DNA from: Flavobacteriales bacterium UBA4466
Lineage (GTDB): Bacteria; Bacteroidota; Bacteroidia; Flavobacteriales_D; Crocinitomicaceae
Direction: 5' to 3'
Length of the DNA stretch: 64,000 nt
NCBI GenBank assembly: GCA_905182335.1
Contig: CAJJBE010000002.1
Coordinates: forward strand, 218,501 to 282,500
Both the position numbers and the translations under genes were made by a program. This document shows positions 40,780 to 51,278 of the stretch, piece after piece. The notes under the pieces were generated by a model that made no database searches, had not been told where the DNA came from, and saw only the letters and a list, made by a program, of their open reading frames with translations. Position 1 is the stretch's first letter. Each line of letters begins with the position of its first letter.

Positions 40780-43700
40780 TTATTTCAACAAGGTAACGTG
40801 TCCTCTTTTTATAATCTCGATACCATCTCCATCCTTTAATGTTAACATGTAAAGGTATGTTCCGGAATTTGCCATCTCGTTTGATAAAGAAATCTTTCCG
40901 TTCCACCCCTCTTCCGGATCATTCGTTCTGTATAGTACTTGTCCCCAACTATCAAAAATAGTAAAGTCGTAATCTGTTGGATCAAAGTCATTCAGGATTG
41001 GTCTAAATATTGTGTTAAGTCCTTCAGGTGTGAAAGCATTCGGAATAAATATCAAAGGTGGAAGTGTGACACAAGCTTCATTAGATCGACTAACTTCTGA
41101 GAAGTTATATGTATTCATAGCCTCAATAGCCTCAATGTAGTAGCATATTTTCCCTTTAGTTACAAAATCATTTACATCATCAACAAAGTGTCTTGAATCA
41201 ATTGCAACCGATGCAATAGGACCAGTGTTAAATATATCGTCGTATCCTCTGTAGATATCATAACCGAGAATGGCACCTTCATACTCATGGTAACCTGTCC
41301 AGGTTAAATAATTTATTTTTGAATTCTCATCATTTGTGATAGACAGCAGAATGGTCTGTGCTTCATTTGTGGTGTCACGTAGTTGACCACAACTATCAAC
41401 TACTTGTGCTCTATATGTGTAGAAATAATCATTCACACTTACATCTTTATCAATAAATGTAAGCTGATTTACTGTTACTGGTACTCGCCCTAACTCTACA
41501 AAAACAGCACTCTCTAAACGTTGGAATGATATTTCGAGAATATTCGCACTAGCGTCAATGTAAAGCTTCAAGTCTACCTCTTCATTACTAACTGTCGCTA
41601 CTTGTAAATAGTTGAAGGATGGCTGTCCTGCCGAAGTTACAAAGGTTTTCTGCAGATTAGAAAAGGATTCTTGACCAATTTCTGAGTTTGACTGAATAAC
41701 GAATGTATACGTTTCACCAGGGAAAACATCAATAATAAAATTTGTATTCGTAGTGTTTCCAAACTCAATCCATCCACTAGCTCCATAATACCCAAGGATA
41801 GTATATACATTCGTTCCTGTCCAACCAATATAAGGTGTCCACGAAAGTTGAATCTGGCGACTACAAATATCTAATGATGAACTTAAAAATGAGGTTGTAT
41901 GAATGTCTCCCTTTGCTGATGTTTGGTATGTTGGCGGTACACTTGTAGCCCAACAAGAATCAAAAGCTGCAACGGAGTAGGTAAGTGGACCAGAAGTTAT
42001 ATCGGGGTTATATGTGTATGATGTTGTACTTATTCCAAATACATTATCGAGTTCAATAATAGCTCCACTCGCATTTTCTACATATATAACATACCCAAAC
42101 GTATCATCTTGACCGTTTTGATTCCAGGAAATAGTAACAGCTCCAGTTAAGGTATCAATAGTAACAAAATCGAGAACTGGAATATCCGGAGCTATATCAT
42201 CTTGAAATAAACCGCCTTGAATGTTTGAACTATAATTGCACGGTGTGTTTGGAAGCATAATTTGATAACTAAAAAAATCTTCACAAACCGTAATTGTGTC
42301 ATTGTAAAAATGAGAGTCAAAAGGAACACTATCGTGGAGTGTCCATGCTCCCATTGGATACTCGCGATAAATATGATAATAACCCCCCATTGAATTCAGT
42401 CCCGGTAAAATTGGATCGTTCCATTGAAGAAGGGCCGTTCCATTTCCAGGATTATTTAAATCGAGGTAAATGTTAGAAATTGTATCGGAGTATCTCTCTG
42501 TATTCCCATCACAACCTGATGCAGTAGCGATATAATAATCGTTTGCTTGTGTCACTCCTAATTCGGTGAATGTTGTTGTGTTTATATCAGAAATTGAACT
42601 AAGCAAACCTCCTTGAAGCGAATAAACGCGATATTCATTGAAAGAACCTATAGGATCCAATACTGGTAACCAATTTATAGTAACGTCCCCGAATTCATTG
42701 GTTTGAATACAATCTATTTTAGGAGCTGATATCACACCTGTATTTTCCACGTTTATAGTGATAGTAGCATAGCTCACTTTTGGAACAGAGCAGTAATTAT
42801 CTTGAACTTTAAATACAAAGTGATAGGGTATTACATCTGCTATCATTCCATTTTGAGTAACTAAATGATCACAGGATGTTTGCCAGTTTAAATTTGTTGA
42901 AACGCCTTGTGACATTGTAATTAATGGACTAGTGTCAAGGGTTGCACAAGGAGAAATTTCACATCCGGTGTTACTAGTATAAGTAGTTCCGAACATAAGG
43001 CCACTTGCTGAAAGAATATTGTTTTGCGGTGTACCATCTTGAAGTACCTCAATATCGGTAGAGCTCAAATTGAAATTGATCAAGTCTCCTGCGTTGATTG
43101 CTGTTTCGAAGAGCCCTCCAAAAGGTCCTGCAATTACCGGTTTATTATTTGTATCAGCACAGTTTGTAATGATGAGTAACATTTCACGTTCAACCTCTGC
43201 AATCAAAACTCCATTGCGGTATGATCGCGCAAGAACCTTCACGCTGAATCTTCCGGAATTAGTACTTAAAAAAGTCAGGCTACCAGAGCTAGGATTTATT
43301 TGTGCTGGAATATTAGTCGGATTCATTCCAGTTCCTGGTGTTGGAGAATCAAACGTAAACCCAGCTTCAAAAGCAAGAGGTACTGGTGTTACTCCTGCAA
43401 CATAATTGGCTCCATTTAAATAATCATATGGAACACCAAAAGTGACATGAATAGAATCTAAGTCAGGGTCAACGGCATTCATATTGTATTCATAATTTTC
43501 GCCTAAGCAACTCACAAAATAAGGTTCTTGTAAGAATTGAGGAGAGTTATCGATACAACCTGTTCCTGTAGCAGGAATAGTAAATATTTTCGCTAGTAAT
43601 GTAATTCCTTTTGTGGAAGGATCAACCAGGTTCGTTATAGTGTTGCTTCGAGAAAAATCTTCATAAGTAAACACCCATCCTTCAGATGGAGGGTTTCCAA

Positions 43701-44091
43701 CCAATGTTGTTGGTGCACTTTGATATACGATTTTCTCAATTGCTCCTAAACCGTTCCCAGTATTTGGACCATTACCACAATATAGTGCTTCAGGTCCTCC
43801 TGCTATCTCAGTGCAGAATGGTGAGATATCAGTTCTAGATATAAAACCACAACCAATTGTATTTACTGTCGGATGCCCCCAAACTTTAAGATCTTCAGAA
43901 ATTGCATTAATTTCAGCACCGTTACAGTCACGATATATAACCAATTGAAAGACATAATCACCGCCTTGACAGGTCCATGTGATATCTCCACCTATTACAT
44001 GGGTAGCTCCTCCTGAAAAAGAGAGAAGAACCATAGATATAAGTAGTAATAATGCCTTAATCATAGAGCTAATAACGTGTTTTATAGTCAT
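40780..44091 (-). CDS. Large fibronectin-like surface protein with T9SS type B (gliding-type) C-terminal domain
   Basis: The 1103-residue protein has a signal peptide (about residues 8-30) followed by ATHVIGGDITWTCQGGDYVFQL, an N-terminal region often found in large Bacteroidota adhesin-like proteins. Several fibronectin-III-like repeats follow (INWLPVLDPIGSFNEYRVYS, LQWNDPILPGLNS, ISWNQNGQDDTFGYVIYV, LTWTGYHEYEGAILGYDIY). At the end, FIPNAFTPEGLNTIFRPI, FTIFDSWGQVLY, GWNGKI and GTYLYMLTLKDGDG form the CHU_C/TIGR04131 domain, the type B signal for export by T9SS. It is expected on the cell surface or released. It may be co-transcribed with the M16 genes upstream (34 nt gap). Confidence 0.88.
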   Translation of the reverse strand: MTIKHVISSMIKALLLLISMVLLSFSGGATHVIGGDITWTCQGGDYVFQLVIYRDCNGAEINAISEDLKVWGHPTVNTIGCGFISRTDISPFCTEIAGGPEALYCGNGPNTGNGLGAIEKIVYQSAPTTLVGNPPSEGWVFTYEDFSRSNTITNLVDPSTKGITLLAKIFTIPATGTGCIDNSPQFLQEPYFVSCLGENYEYNMNAVDPDLDSIHVTFGVPYDYLNGANYVAGVTPVPLAFEAGFTFDSPTPGTGMNPTNIPAQINPSSGSLTFLSTNSGRFSVKVLARSYRNGVLIAEVEREMLLIITNCADTNNKPVIAGPFGGLFETAINAGDLINFNLSSTDIEVLQDGTPQNNILSASGLMFGTTYTSNTGCEISPCATLDTSPLITMSQGVSTNLNWQTSCDHLVTQNGMIADVIPYHFVFKVQDNYCSVPKVSYATITINVENTGVISAPKIDCIQTNEFGDVTINWLPVLDPIGSFNEYRVYSLQGGLLSSISDINTTTFTELGVTQANDYYIATASGCDGNTERYSDTISNIYLDLNNPGNGTALLQWNDPILPGLNSMGGYYHIYREYPMGAWTLHDSVPFDSHFYNDTITVCEDFFSYQIMLPNTPCNYSSNIQGGLFQDDIAPDIPVLDFVTIDTLTGAVTISWNQNGQDDTFGYVIYVENASGAIIELDNVFGISTTSYTYNPDITSGPLTYSVAAFDSCWATSVPPTYQTSAKGDIHTTSFLSSSLDICSRQIQLSWTPYIGWTGTNVYTILGYYGASGWIEFGNTTNTNFIIDVFPGETYTFVIQSNSEIGQESFSNLQKTFVTSAGQPSFNYLQVATVSNEEVDLKLYIDASANILEISFQRLESAVFVELGRVPVTVNQLTFIDKDVSVNDYFYTYRAQVVDSCGQLRDTTNEAQTILLSITNDENSKINYLTWTGYHEYEGAILGYDIYRGYDDIFNTGPIASVAIDSRHFVDDVNDFVTKGKICYYIEAIEAMNTYNFSEVSRSNEACVTLPPLIFIPNAFTPEGLNTIFRPILNDFDPTDYDFTIFDSWGQVLYRTNDPEEGWNGKISLSNEMANSGTYLYMLTLKDGDGIEIIKRGHVTLLK

Positions 44092-44125
44092 GTAGTATAA
44101 TAACGATTTTTTTATAAATACGTTG

Positions 44126-45385
44126 CTATCCAGCAGTTACAATACTCATGTCGTCCCAATTCAAATATTTAACAGCAAGTTCTTGAATTCTTTCCACATT
44201 GATGCTATTCAAGGAGGCTATAGCCCTGTTGTAAAACTCTAAATCAAGATCATGTAATTCAACGCTGATAAATAAATCCGTCATGGCGTAAGGACCATCG
44301 GCACTTTTGAGGAGTTGTCCTAGCATATAATTCTGAACAAGTTCTAATTCCTCAGGTTTAACAAAATCAGTCTTAAGACGCTCAAATTCAAATTTTATTT
44401 CTTTAAGTGTAGCCTCCTTTAAATCAGTCCCAACTTCAGTAGCAACCATGAAGTATCCTACATTATTAAGCTCAGCAACCATCGTTCCAATACCGTAAGT
44501 ATATCCTTTGTCTTCACGAATATTCGACATAAGTCGACTTCCGAAATAATCACCAAGGATAGTATTTAAGACCAAGAAGTCTAAGTAATCAGGATGATTT
44601 TTATTGAACAAGACTTTTCCTACACGGATTGCCGATTGTACCGAATTTGATTTTTCAACATGACGAATTCCAGCGTTATTTTGGATTTCATCAATGTATT
44701 TCGGCTTTGTATTTATTGCAAATTCATTCCCTCCAAAAATGAAATGTTGAATCGTTTCTTCATCTAAATCACCTAAAACTACTATCTTCGTAAGTCCTTT
44801 TAAATAGAATTCACTATGAAAATCTTTAAGGTCATGGATGTTTACGTTTTCAAAATCGGATAACTCAGTCGCCTTGGCATAATTATCATTTGAGTTAAAT
44901 AAATCTTCTTGAAATGCACGTTGCGCAAGATAGTTTACCTTTTGAAGACTAATATTAAATCCTTGTTTTCTATCTGATAAAAATTCAAGTACTTCTTTTT
45001 CAATGAAAGCGACATTTTTGATAGCGTCTTTGATCGTATTAAAGATGTCTAGCACATTTTCACGTAAAGAATACACTGAAATTACTGAGTTTTCTTGAGA
45101 AATACCGGATTCATAGAACCCACCTTTTCCATTGATTTCATTATTGATTTCAATCGATGTTTTATGCTTTGTTCCTGAAAGCAATAATCCATTTACAAAA
45201 CTTGCCATGGAATTTCCCCCACGGCATTTACCAGCATCAAAATAGAGGTCAAAACGGGTTGTTTCATTAGGTACATCGCTCATATGATACAAACTCACAT
45301 GTGGATTTATTTTATACTCCTTAGGGGCGATAAATTCAATTTTATCTATTGCTTTTAATTCTGGCTGAACTATTCTATTTAACAT
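44126..45385 (-). CDS. M16 family peptidase-like protein without zinc motif
   Basis: The 419-residue protein has the M16 (insulinase/MPP) fold: YFDAGKCRGGNSMASFVNGLLLSGTKH replaces the HxxEH stretch, which is absent, and the C-terminal half has SRLMSNIREDKGYTYGIGT, the Arg/Tyr substrate-binding loop. It therefore looks like the non-catalytic partner that forms a dimer with the gene upstream, as in alpha-MPP or the PqqL/PqqF-like bacterial pairs. The two genes are 1 nt apart. No signal peptide is present, so a cytoplasmic role is expected. The natural substrate is unknown. Confidence 0.87.
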   Translation of the reverse strand: MLNRIVQPELKAIDKIEFIAPKEYKINPHVSLYHMSDVPNETTRFDLYFDAGKCRGGNSMASFVNGLLLSGTKHKTSIEINNEINGKGGFYESGISQENSVISVYSLRENVLDIFNTIKDAIKNVAFIEKEVLEFLSDRKQGFNISLQKVNYLAQRAFQEDLFNSNDNYAKATELSDFENVNIHDLKDFHSEFYLKGLTKIVVLGDLDEETIQHFIFGGNEFAINTKPKYIDEIQNNAGIRHVEKSNSVQSAIRVGKVLFNKNHPDYLDFLVLNTILGDYFGSRLMSNIREDKGYTYGIGTMVAELNNVGYFMVATEVGTDLKEATLKEIKFEFERLKTDFVKPEELELVQNYMLGQLLKSADGPYAMTDLFISVELHDLDLEFYNRAIASLNSINVERIQELAVKYLNWDDMSIVTAG

Positions 45386-45386
45386 T

Positions 45387-46622
45387 TTATTTCGCTTTAA
45401 CCTTTAGTAATGAACAAGATGACTTTTGCAATATTGATTTTGCAACACGTTGGATATTATCTGCTGTTATGTTATGATAGATTTCAGATTCTTTATTAAT
45501 TAGGCTAACGTCTCCAAGTAGTTCATATGAACATAAATTCATTGCTCGGTTTAATATCCCCATATCTTCAAATTCCTTCGCTGTACGAATTTTATTCATG
45601 ATCTTCTCCAAGTCATCTGCAGAGATAGCACGTGATTTAAAGTCATCTAATTCTTTCCAAAGGGCTTGGTCAAAATCATCAAATGAGACACCATCATTTA
45701 GTTTTCCTGAAATAACAAGTAACCCTTCATCGATAGACCCTGTAATATATGCCCCTATGTCAGACACTAAGTTTTGCCCCTTCTTTAATGACAGGTAAAG
45801 AGAAGAACTTTTATCTCTACCTAAGGCATCAGATAAGGTGTCAACTGTAAAAAAATCATGATGTAGTCTGTTTGGCATTTTGAATGCATAATAAAAGGCA
45901 TTCGTAGGTACGTCTCGTTCAATTGTCTTTTCTCTAAATTCCTTTTGCTCCGGTTCTTTAGTTAAGTTTCTATTATACTTAGTGCCAGAAGGAATGTCAC
46001 TATACCATTTTTGGACAAGTGATTTCACTTCTTCTAATTCAAAATTTCCTGCAATGCAAAGAACCGCATTTGAAGGAGAGTAGTGCTTTTTGAAAAATGA
46101 CTTCACATTATCCATTGTTGCGTCTTCGATATGAGAAAGCTCTTTTCCAATCGTTGCCCATTTATATGAATGCTCTTTATAAGCAAGGGGTCTTAATTCT
46201 AGCCATACATCTCCATAGGGTTGATTTAAATAGCGTTGCTTAAATTCTTCTATTACGACGCTTCGCTGTACCTCTAAACTTTTTTCTGTAAAAGCTAAAG
46301 ACAACATTCTGTCACTTTCCAACCAAAGTGCAGTTTCAATGTTATTCGCCGGTAAAACATCATAATAATTCGTGACGTCATTTGAAGTGAACGCGTTATT
46401 TTCTCCACCAGCTAGCTGTAAAGGTGTATCAAAATCTGCAATATTTATTGACCCTCCAAACATTAAGTGTTCAAAAAGATGAGCGAATCCAGTTTTATCT
46501 TCTGATTCATCTCTTGCGCCAACATCATAAAGCGTATTTACCACTGATAATGGAGTTGTTGTGTCTTTATGAAAGAGAACAGTTAGTCCATTTTTAAGGG
46601 TAAACCTGTCGTATTTTAACAT
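45387..46622 (-). CDS. M16 family zinc peptidase (catalytic partner)
   Basis: The 411-residue protein has the inverted zinc motif in TGFAHLFEHLMFGGS (His-x-x-Glu-His, about residues 43-47) and a downstream Glu in the EFKQRYLNQPYGD region for the third ligand. The substrate Arg-Tyr loop found in the partner gene is not obvious here, consistent with a split-site heterodimer. Its ATG overlaps the stop codon of the nitronate monooxygenase-like gene by one base and its stop codon is 1 nt from the partner, so all three are one operon. Confidence 0.93.
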   Translation of the reverse strand: MLKYDRFTLKNGLTVLFHKDTTTPLSVVNTLYDVGARDESEDKTGFAHLFEHLMFGGSINIADFDTPLQLAGGENNAFTSNDVTNYYDVLPANNIETALWLESDRMLSLAFTEKSLEVQRSVVIEEFKQRYLNQPYGDVWLELRPLAYKEHSYKWATIGKELSHIEDATMDNVKSFFKKHYSPSNAVLCIAGNFELEEVKSLVQKWYSDIPSGTKYNRNLTKEPEQKEFREKTIERDVPTNAFYYAFKMPNRLHHDFFTVDTLSDALGRDKSSSLYLSLKKGQNLVSDIGAYITGSIDEGLLVISGKLNDGVSFDDFDQALWKELDDFKSRAISADDLEKIMNKIRTAKEFEDMGILNRAMNLCSYELLGDVSLINKESEIYHNITADNIQRVAKSILQKSSCSLLKVKAK

Positions 46623-47575
46623 TAAAATAGGTATTTATCGTTTGATAATTCTTTGAGAGCTAAACGGTATTCTGAAATAATTTCAGACACAATGTTAGCG
46701 GCTGGTTTAACAGCATTAATCAAGCCAGAAACTTGCCCAATTTCAAGCTCACCTTCCACTAAGTCTCCTTGAAACATTCCTTTCTTTGCTCTACCCCTCC
46801 CTAATAACTCCTTAAGTTCATCATTACTAGCACCTTGTTTATATGCTGCTGCTACTTTTAGGTAGAATTCATTTTTAATTAAGCGCACAGGAGTCACCTC
46901 TTTTAATGTCAATTGTGTATCACCTTCTTTCGTTTCTACAATTGCATTTTTAAAATTGTCATGTGCACTGGATTCGTCTGATGTAACAAAGCGAGAACCA
47001 ATCTGCACCGCATGCGCACCCAGTATCATTGCTGCAAGCATACCATGGCCTGTCCCTATTCCACCAGCTGCAATCAAAGGAATTTTTATAGCTTCTGCAA
47101 TCATTGGTATTAAGCAAAGCGTTGTAGTTTCATCACGACCATTGTGCCCCCCAGCTTCAAAACCTTCTGCCACAATGGCATCTACGCCTGCATCTTCTGC
47201 TTTTTTAGCAAACTTCAAACTAGAAACAACATGTACTACAATGATTCCATGTTCTTTTAAGCGGGTCGTCCATGTTTTGGGATTTCCTGCTGAAGTAAAA
47301 ACAATAGGGACTTTGTATTTAATTATTGTCGCGATGTGCTTATCAATGTCAGGATACAACATTGGAAGATTAACAGCGAATGGTTTATTCGTTGCTGCTT
47401 GACATTTTAGTATATGTTCTTCAAGGACTTCGGGGTACATTGAACCAGAGCCAATGATGCCTAGTCCGCCAGCATTAGATACAGATGAAGCCAACCTCCA
47501 GCCTGAACACCATATCATTCCAGCTTGAACCAGTGGATACTTAATTTTAAATAAAGATGTAATACGATTTTCCAT
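46622..47575 (-). CDS. Nitronate monooxygenase-like FMN flavoprotein
   Basis: The 317-residue TIM-barrel protein has KYPLVQAGMIWCSGWRLASSVSNAGGLGIIG at the N-terminus, VAEGFEAGGHNGRDE with the proposed catalytic His, and PLIAAGGIGTGHGMLAAMILGAHAVQIGSRF (FMN phosphate binding). This is the NMO/2-nitropropane dioxygenase family, which includes FabK-like enoyl reductases. Nitronate oxidation is the simplest call, but members differ in substrate. It starts the operon with the two M16 genes. A second family member lies at 61105. Confidence 0.85.
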   Translation of the reverse strand: MENRITSLFKIKYPLVQAGMIWCSGWRLASSVSNAGGLGIIGSGSMYPEVLEEHILKCQAATNKPFAVNLPMLYPDIDKHIATIIKYKVPIVFTSAGNPKTWTTRLKEHGIIVVHVVSSLKFAKKAEDAGVDAIVAEGFEAGGHNGRDETTTLCLIPMIAEAIKIPLIAAGGIGTGHGMLAAMILGAHAVQIGSRFVTSDESSAHDNFKNAIVETKEGDTQLTLKEVTPVRLIKNEFYLKVAAAYKQGASNDELKELLGRGRAKKGMFQGDLVEGELEIGQVSGLINAVKPAANIVSEIISEYRLALKELSNDKYLF

Positions 47576-47675
47576 ATAATTTTACTTAGTTCAAAAATAA
47601 GGTTTTCAGTAAACTTATTTGATGGTTTTGTCGTCTTATCTATAATTGACTAATTTAGAGTTAACTTCTAGTACT

Positions 47676-50600
47676 ATGCAAATAAGATTTTTCCTGCTTT
47701 TAACTTTGTTTTTTCTGAAGACTGGATTTAGTCAAGAGGTTAGTCACAATCATTCGATACATCATGCATTCATCGAAAATAAAGGTCAATGGAAAGAGAG
47801 TGTTCTATTTAAATCGAAGTTTGATGGCGGCAATTTATGGGTAGAGCAAGGGAGGTTTTTGTTTCATTTACAGGATTTTTCTCAGGTTGAAAAGTTCCAT
47901 CACAAAACGGTTAGCGAGGATGTAGTCCCAGAAACGAAACAACGCCTAATCGAGCTCTTGTTTCGTGGTGCAAATGATATTATTTCTATTGAGAAATTCA
48001 ATAAAAGTACCTCATACTACAACTACTTTATAGGGTCAGATAAATCGAAATGGGCATCTGATGTTCATGGTTATGGTGAAGCAATTTTGGGAGATTTATA
48101 TGATGGTATTGACTTAAAACTAATTGAACAAGAAGAACAACTTAAATATGAGTTTCATGTTAAGCCAAAGATAGATCCCAATCAGATATTATTGGAGTAC
48201 AATGGCCATCAAAAAATAAATCTAGATCGAAAAGGTAATTTAATCATAAAGACAGATCTCGGTGAAATTATCGAGCAAAAACCTTATGTGTATCAAATTG
48301 TCAATGGCCACATACGTGATGTTGATTGCAAGTTTGTTTTAGAGGGGAATTCTGTTAAGTTTGATTTAGGAAAATACAATCCAAATGTGACCTTAATTAT
48401 AGACCCTATATTAGTTTTTGCGACCTATAGTGGTTCAGTTACAGATAATTTTGGAATGACTGCAACATATGGGCATGATGGGTCGGCATATTCTGGAGGA
48501 ATGGTTTTTGGGAATTCTTATCCAACTCCTTCGCCAGCATGGAATACGACAACAACAATAACGAATGTAATGACATCAGCCAATGATCCTGCAGGGACAT
48601 ACGGAGTTACTGATGTGTTTATATCGAAATACTCATCGGATGGTTATGCAATGCTATGGACGTGTTTTATCGGTGGAGGAGATGACACTATTGGTACAGA
48701 GACTGTTCATAGTTTAATCTGTGATTCAAGTGATAATGTTTATTTATATGGCGCAACATCTAGTATCGATTTCCCAATCCAAAATGGATATCAACCAACT
48801 CATGGCGGAGGAGTAATAGGAGCTAATTTCACGAGTAACGGGGTACATTATTTGGATTATGGGACTGATATTTATGTGAGTAAGCTAAGCGCAGATGGAT
48901 TGAGTTTACTTGGGTCAACTTATATGGGAGGCTCTTTAAATGATGGTGTTAGTTACAATGATAATCCTGGATTGTATGATTCACTGACGACAAATTATGG
49001 AGATCAGTTTAGAGGAGAGATAATGTTGGATCAAGCAGGAAACTGCATTGTCGCTTCGTGTACACGATCAAGTGATTTTCCCACTCAAAATGCTTTTCAA
49101 CCTTCAAATGCTGGCAAGCAAGATGGTGTGGTTTTTAAATTATCTTCTGATTTATCGGTATTACATTGGTCTAGTTATTATGGCGGATCAGAAAAAGATG
49201 CATGTTACTCTGTGAAGGTAGATGAATCTGACAATGTTCTTTTTTCTGGAGGAACATGCTCAAACGATTTATTAGGAATGGGCGCCGGATGGCAGGCTTT
49301 TTACAATGGTGGAAAAACAGACGGTTTTGTAATGAAGATTACTTCAGATGGAATGACTATAATTAATGGCTCATACATTGGAACTACAAATTACGACCAA
49401 GCTTATTTTGTTGAGGTTGATCGTTTAAATCAAGTTTATTTAGTTGGGCAATCAATTAATGGAAGTTTTCCAGTAATTAACTCCGGGTTTGTAATACCTA
49501 ACAGTAGTCAATTTGTCATGAGTTTAGATTCTAACCTTGTTAATGTTATTCATTCAACGGTATTCGGAAATGGAGGGTCTGCTATTAATATTTCACCTTC
49601 GGCTTTTCTTGTAGATATCTGCGGTAATATTTATATCTCTGGTTGGGGGGCTAGTTTGTTTACAAATACTGCGCTTAGTGGAATGCCATTAACGGATGAT
49701 GCTTTTCAAAGTACAACATCAAGTCCTGGGTTTTATTTAGTGGTAATTGAACGCGATTTTACGGATATTATTTACGGTTCTTACCTCGGAGGAAGTATTT
49801 CTGGTGAGCATGTTGATGGTGGAACATCAAGGTTTGATAGAAATGGTATTGTGTACCAATCGGTTTGTGGAGGCTGTGGGAGCAACAGTGATTTCCCAAC
49901 ATCTACAGGGGCATGGTCGGATCAAAATTTAAGTGGAAATTGTAATAATTTGGTCTTTAAATTTGATTTTGAATTGATTCCAAGTGCTGAGTTTACTGTA
50001 GATGATAATCTCGGGTGTGCCGATTTCATCGTAACCTTTGAAAATTTCTCATCTGGTTCAGATTCGTACTTGTGGAATTTTGGAAATGGTGATACAACTT
50101 CAATAATTTTTAACCCTGTGGTTACTTTTGATAGCTCTGGAGTATATGATGTATTCCTATACGTTACAGATTCTATTTGTTTGATTACAGATACAGCTCA
50201 AATTATAATTACTGTGCTAGATTCCTTGTCATTATCGACAACTGTTGATCAAGAACTATGTAATTCTATTCCCATCGACTTAATAGCTTACACAAACGGC
50301 ACTGCAACTGTTTATGTATGGTCTAGTGATATTGGTTTTTCAGACACATTAAATGCAGATTTGTCTGATTCATTGTATACAGTTACGCCAAATGCGGCTG
50401 GGACTTATTATGTGCAGGCGAGTAATATTGCTTGTTCTTTGATTGATTCGGTCGTAATTGAGTTTCTTGGGTCCAATATGTTATTGGATGGAAATACAAA
50501 CTTATGTTTGGGTGATACAACAACAATAACTGCAATAAATTCTAATCCGAGTTTAATCTTTTCTTACACATGGTCGCCAGATTCAATTATTGTGACTCCC

Positions 50601-51239
50601 TCAATAACTGATGTCATTTTAATTTCGCCACAGATTAGTCAGTTCCTATATGTTTCTGCTCTTTCTTCAAATGGCTGTTTGGTGGAAGATTCAATTTTAA
50701 TTAATGTTGGGGATATACCCGATGTTTCCGTAATTGCAAGTGCGTCTAATTATAATGTACATGAAGGTGAAACTGTAGTGCTTTATGGAGCTCCTAATGG
50801 ATTTTCGTACTCGTGGTCGCCAGCTTCTTTATTAAGTAACCCAAACATTCAAAATACAACTGTAGAAATCAATGAAACTACCTTGTTTGTTCTTACTGTT
50901 ACAGATGGAATATGTGTAGAATCGGATACAGTACTTATCAAGTCTTTTGGATTTATTTGTGACGATCCGTTTATTTATATCCCAAATGCATTTTCTCCAA
51001 ATGGAGATAACGAGAATGATGTGCTTTATGTTCGAGGAGCAACTGTAAAAGAGATGGTTTTTAGAGTTTATGATCGTTGGGGGGAATTAGTTTTTGAGTC
51101 CTTTAATAGATTGGATGGCTGGAATGGCGAATTCCGAGGAAAAAAACTAGACCCTGATGTCTACGACTATTATTTGAAAGTTACGTGTGTAGATAATGTT
51201 GAAAACATTATTAAGGGAAATGTGACTCTATTAAGGTAG
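47676..51239 (+). CDS. Giant SBBP-repeat/PKD protein with T9SS type B C-terminal domain
   Basis: The ATG at 47676 gives a signal peptide (MQIRFFLLLTLFFLKTGFSQ); an in-frame TTG at 47646 is rejected. The 1187-residue protein has an N-terminal DUF7948-like region (FIENKGQWKESVLFKSKFDGGNLWVEQGRF-type opening). Beta-propeller SBBP repeats of the form LYGATSSIDFPI, YYGGSEKDACYSVKVDESDN and YLGGSISGEHVDGG span roughly 230-760. A PKD domain (YLWNFGNGDTTS, VVTFDSSGVYDVFLYV) and further Ig-like modules follow. It closes with YIPNAFSPNGDNENDVLYVRG ... VYDRWGELVFES ... GWNGEFRG, the type B T9SS/CHU_C domain. It is probably a cell-surface adhesin or sheath protein; ligand unknown. Confidence 0.88.
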   Translation: MQIRFFLLLTLFFLKTGFSQEVSHNHSIHHAFIENKGQWKESVLFKSKFDGGNLWVEQGRFLFHLQDFSQVEKFHHKTVSEDVVPETKQRLIELLFRGANDIISIEKFNKSTSYYNYFIGSDKSKWASDVHGYGEAILGDLYDGIDLKLIEQEEQLKYEFHVKPKIDPNQILLEYNGHQKINLDRKGNLIIKTDLGEIIEQKPYVYQIVNGHIRDVDCKFVLEGNSVKFDLGKYNPNVTLIIDPILVFATYSGSVTDNFGMTATYGHDGSAYSGGMVFGNSYPTPSPAWNTTTTITNVMTSANDPAGTYGVTDVFISKYSSDGYAMLWTCFIGGGDDTIGTETVHSLICDSSDNVYLYGATSSIDFPIQNGYQPTHGGGVIGANFTSNGVHYLDYGTDIYVSKLSADGLSLLGSTYMGGSLNDGVSYNDNPGLYDSLTTNYGDQFRGEIMLDQAGNCIVASCTRSSDFPTQNAFQPSNAGKQDGVVFKLSSDLSVLHWSSYYGGSEKDACYSVKVDESDNVLFSGGTCSNDLLGMGAGWQAFYNGGKTDGFVMKITSDGMTIINGSYIGTTNYDQAYFVEVDRLNQVYLVGQSINGSFPVINSGFVIPNSSQFVMSLDSNLVNVIHSTVFGNGGSAINISPSAFLVDICGNIYISGWGASLFTNTALSGMPLTDDAFQSTTSSPGFYLVVIERDFTDIIYGSYLGGSISGEHVDGGTSRFDRNGIVYQSVCGGCGSNSDFPTSTGAWSDQNLSGNCNNLVFKFDFELIPSAEFTVDDNLGCADFIVTFENFSSGSDSYLWNFGNGDTTSIIFNPVVTFDSSGVYDVFLYVTDSICLITDTAQIIITVLDSLSLSTTVDQELCNSIPIDLIAYTNGTATVYVWSSDIGFSDTLNADLSDSLYTVTPNAAGTYYVQASNIACSLIDSVVIEFLGSNMLLDGNTNLCLGDTTTITAINSNPSLIFSYTWSPDSIIVTPSITDVILISPQISQFLYVSALSSNGCLVEDSILINVGDIPDVSVIASASNYNVHEGETVVLYGAPNGFSYSWSPASLLSNPNIQNTTVEINETTLFVLTVTDGICVESDTVLIKSFGFICDDPFIYIPNAFSPNGDNENDVLYVRGATVKEMVFRVYDRWGELVFESFNRLDGWNGEFRGKKLDPDVYDYYLKVTCVDNVENIIKGNVTLLR

Positions 51240-51278
51240 AATCTTTCATTACATTTGATTAATTAGAAAAGTAATAGA

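Noticed and set aside
42294..43405. Open frames of 60-111 codons on the plus strand within the T9SS type B gene.
   Set aside because: They lie opposite a long, well-supported gene, have no family features and look like antisense shadows.
46956..47402. A 148-codon plus-strand frame opposite the nitronate monooxygenase-like gene.
   Set aside because: Its composition mirrors the codons of the true gene on the other strand; no homology is recognisable.
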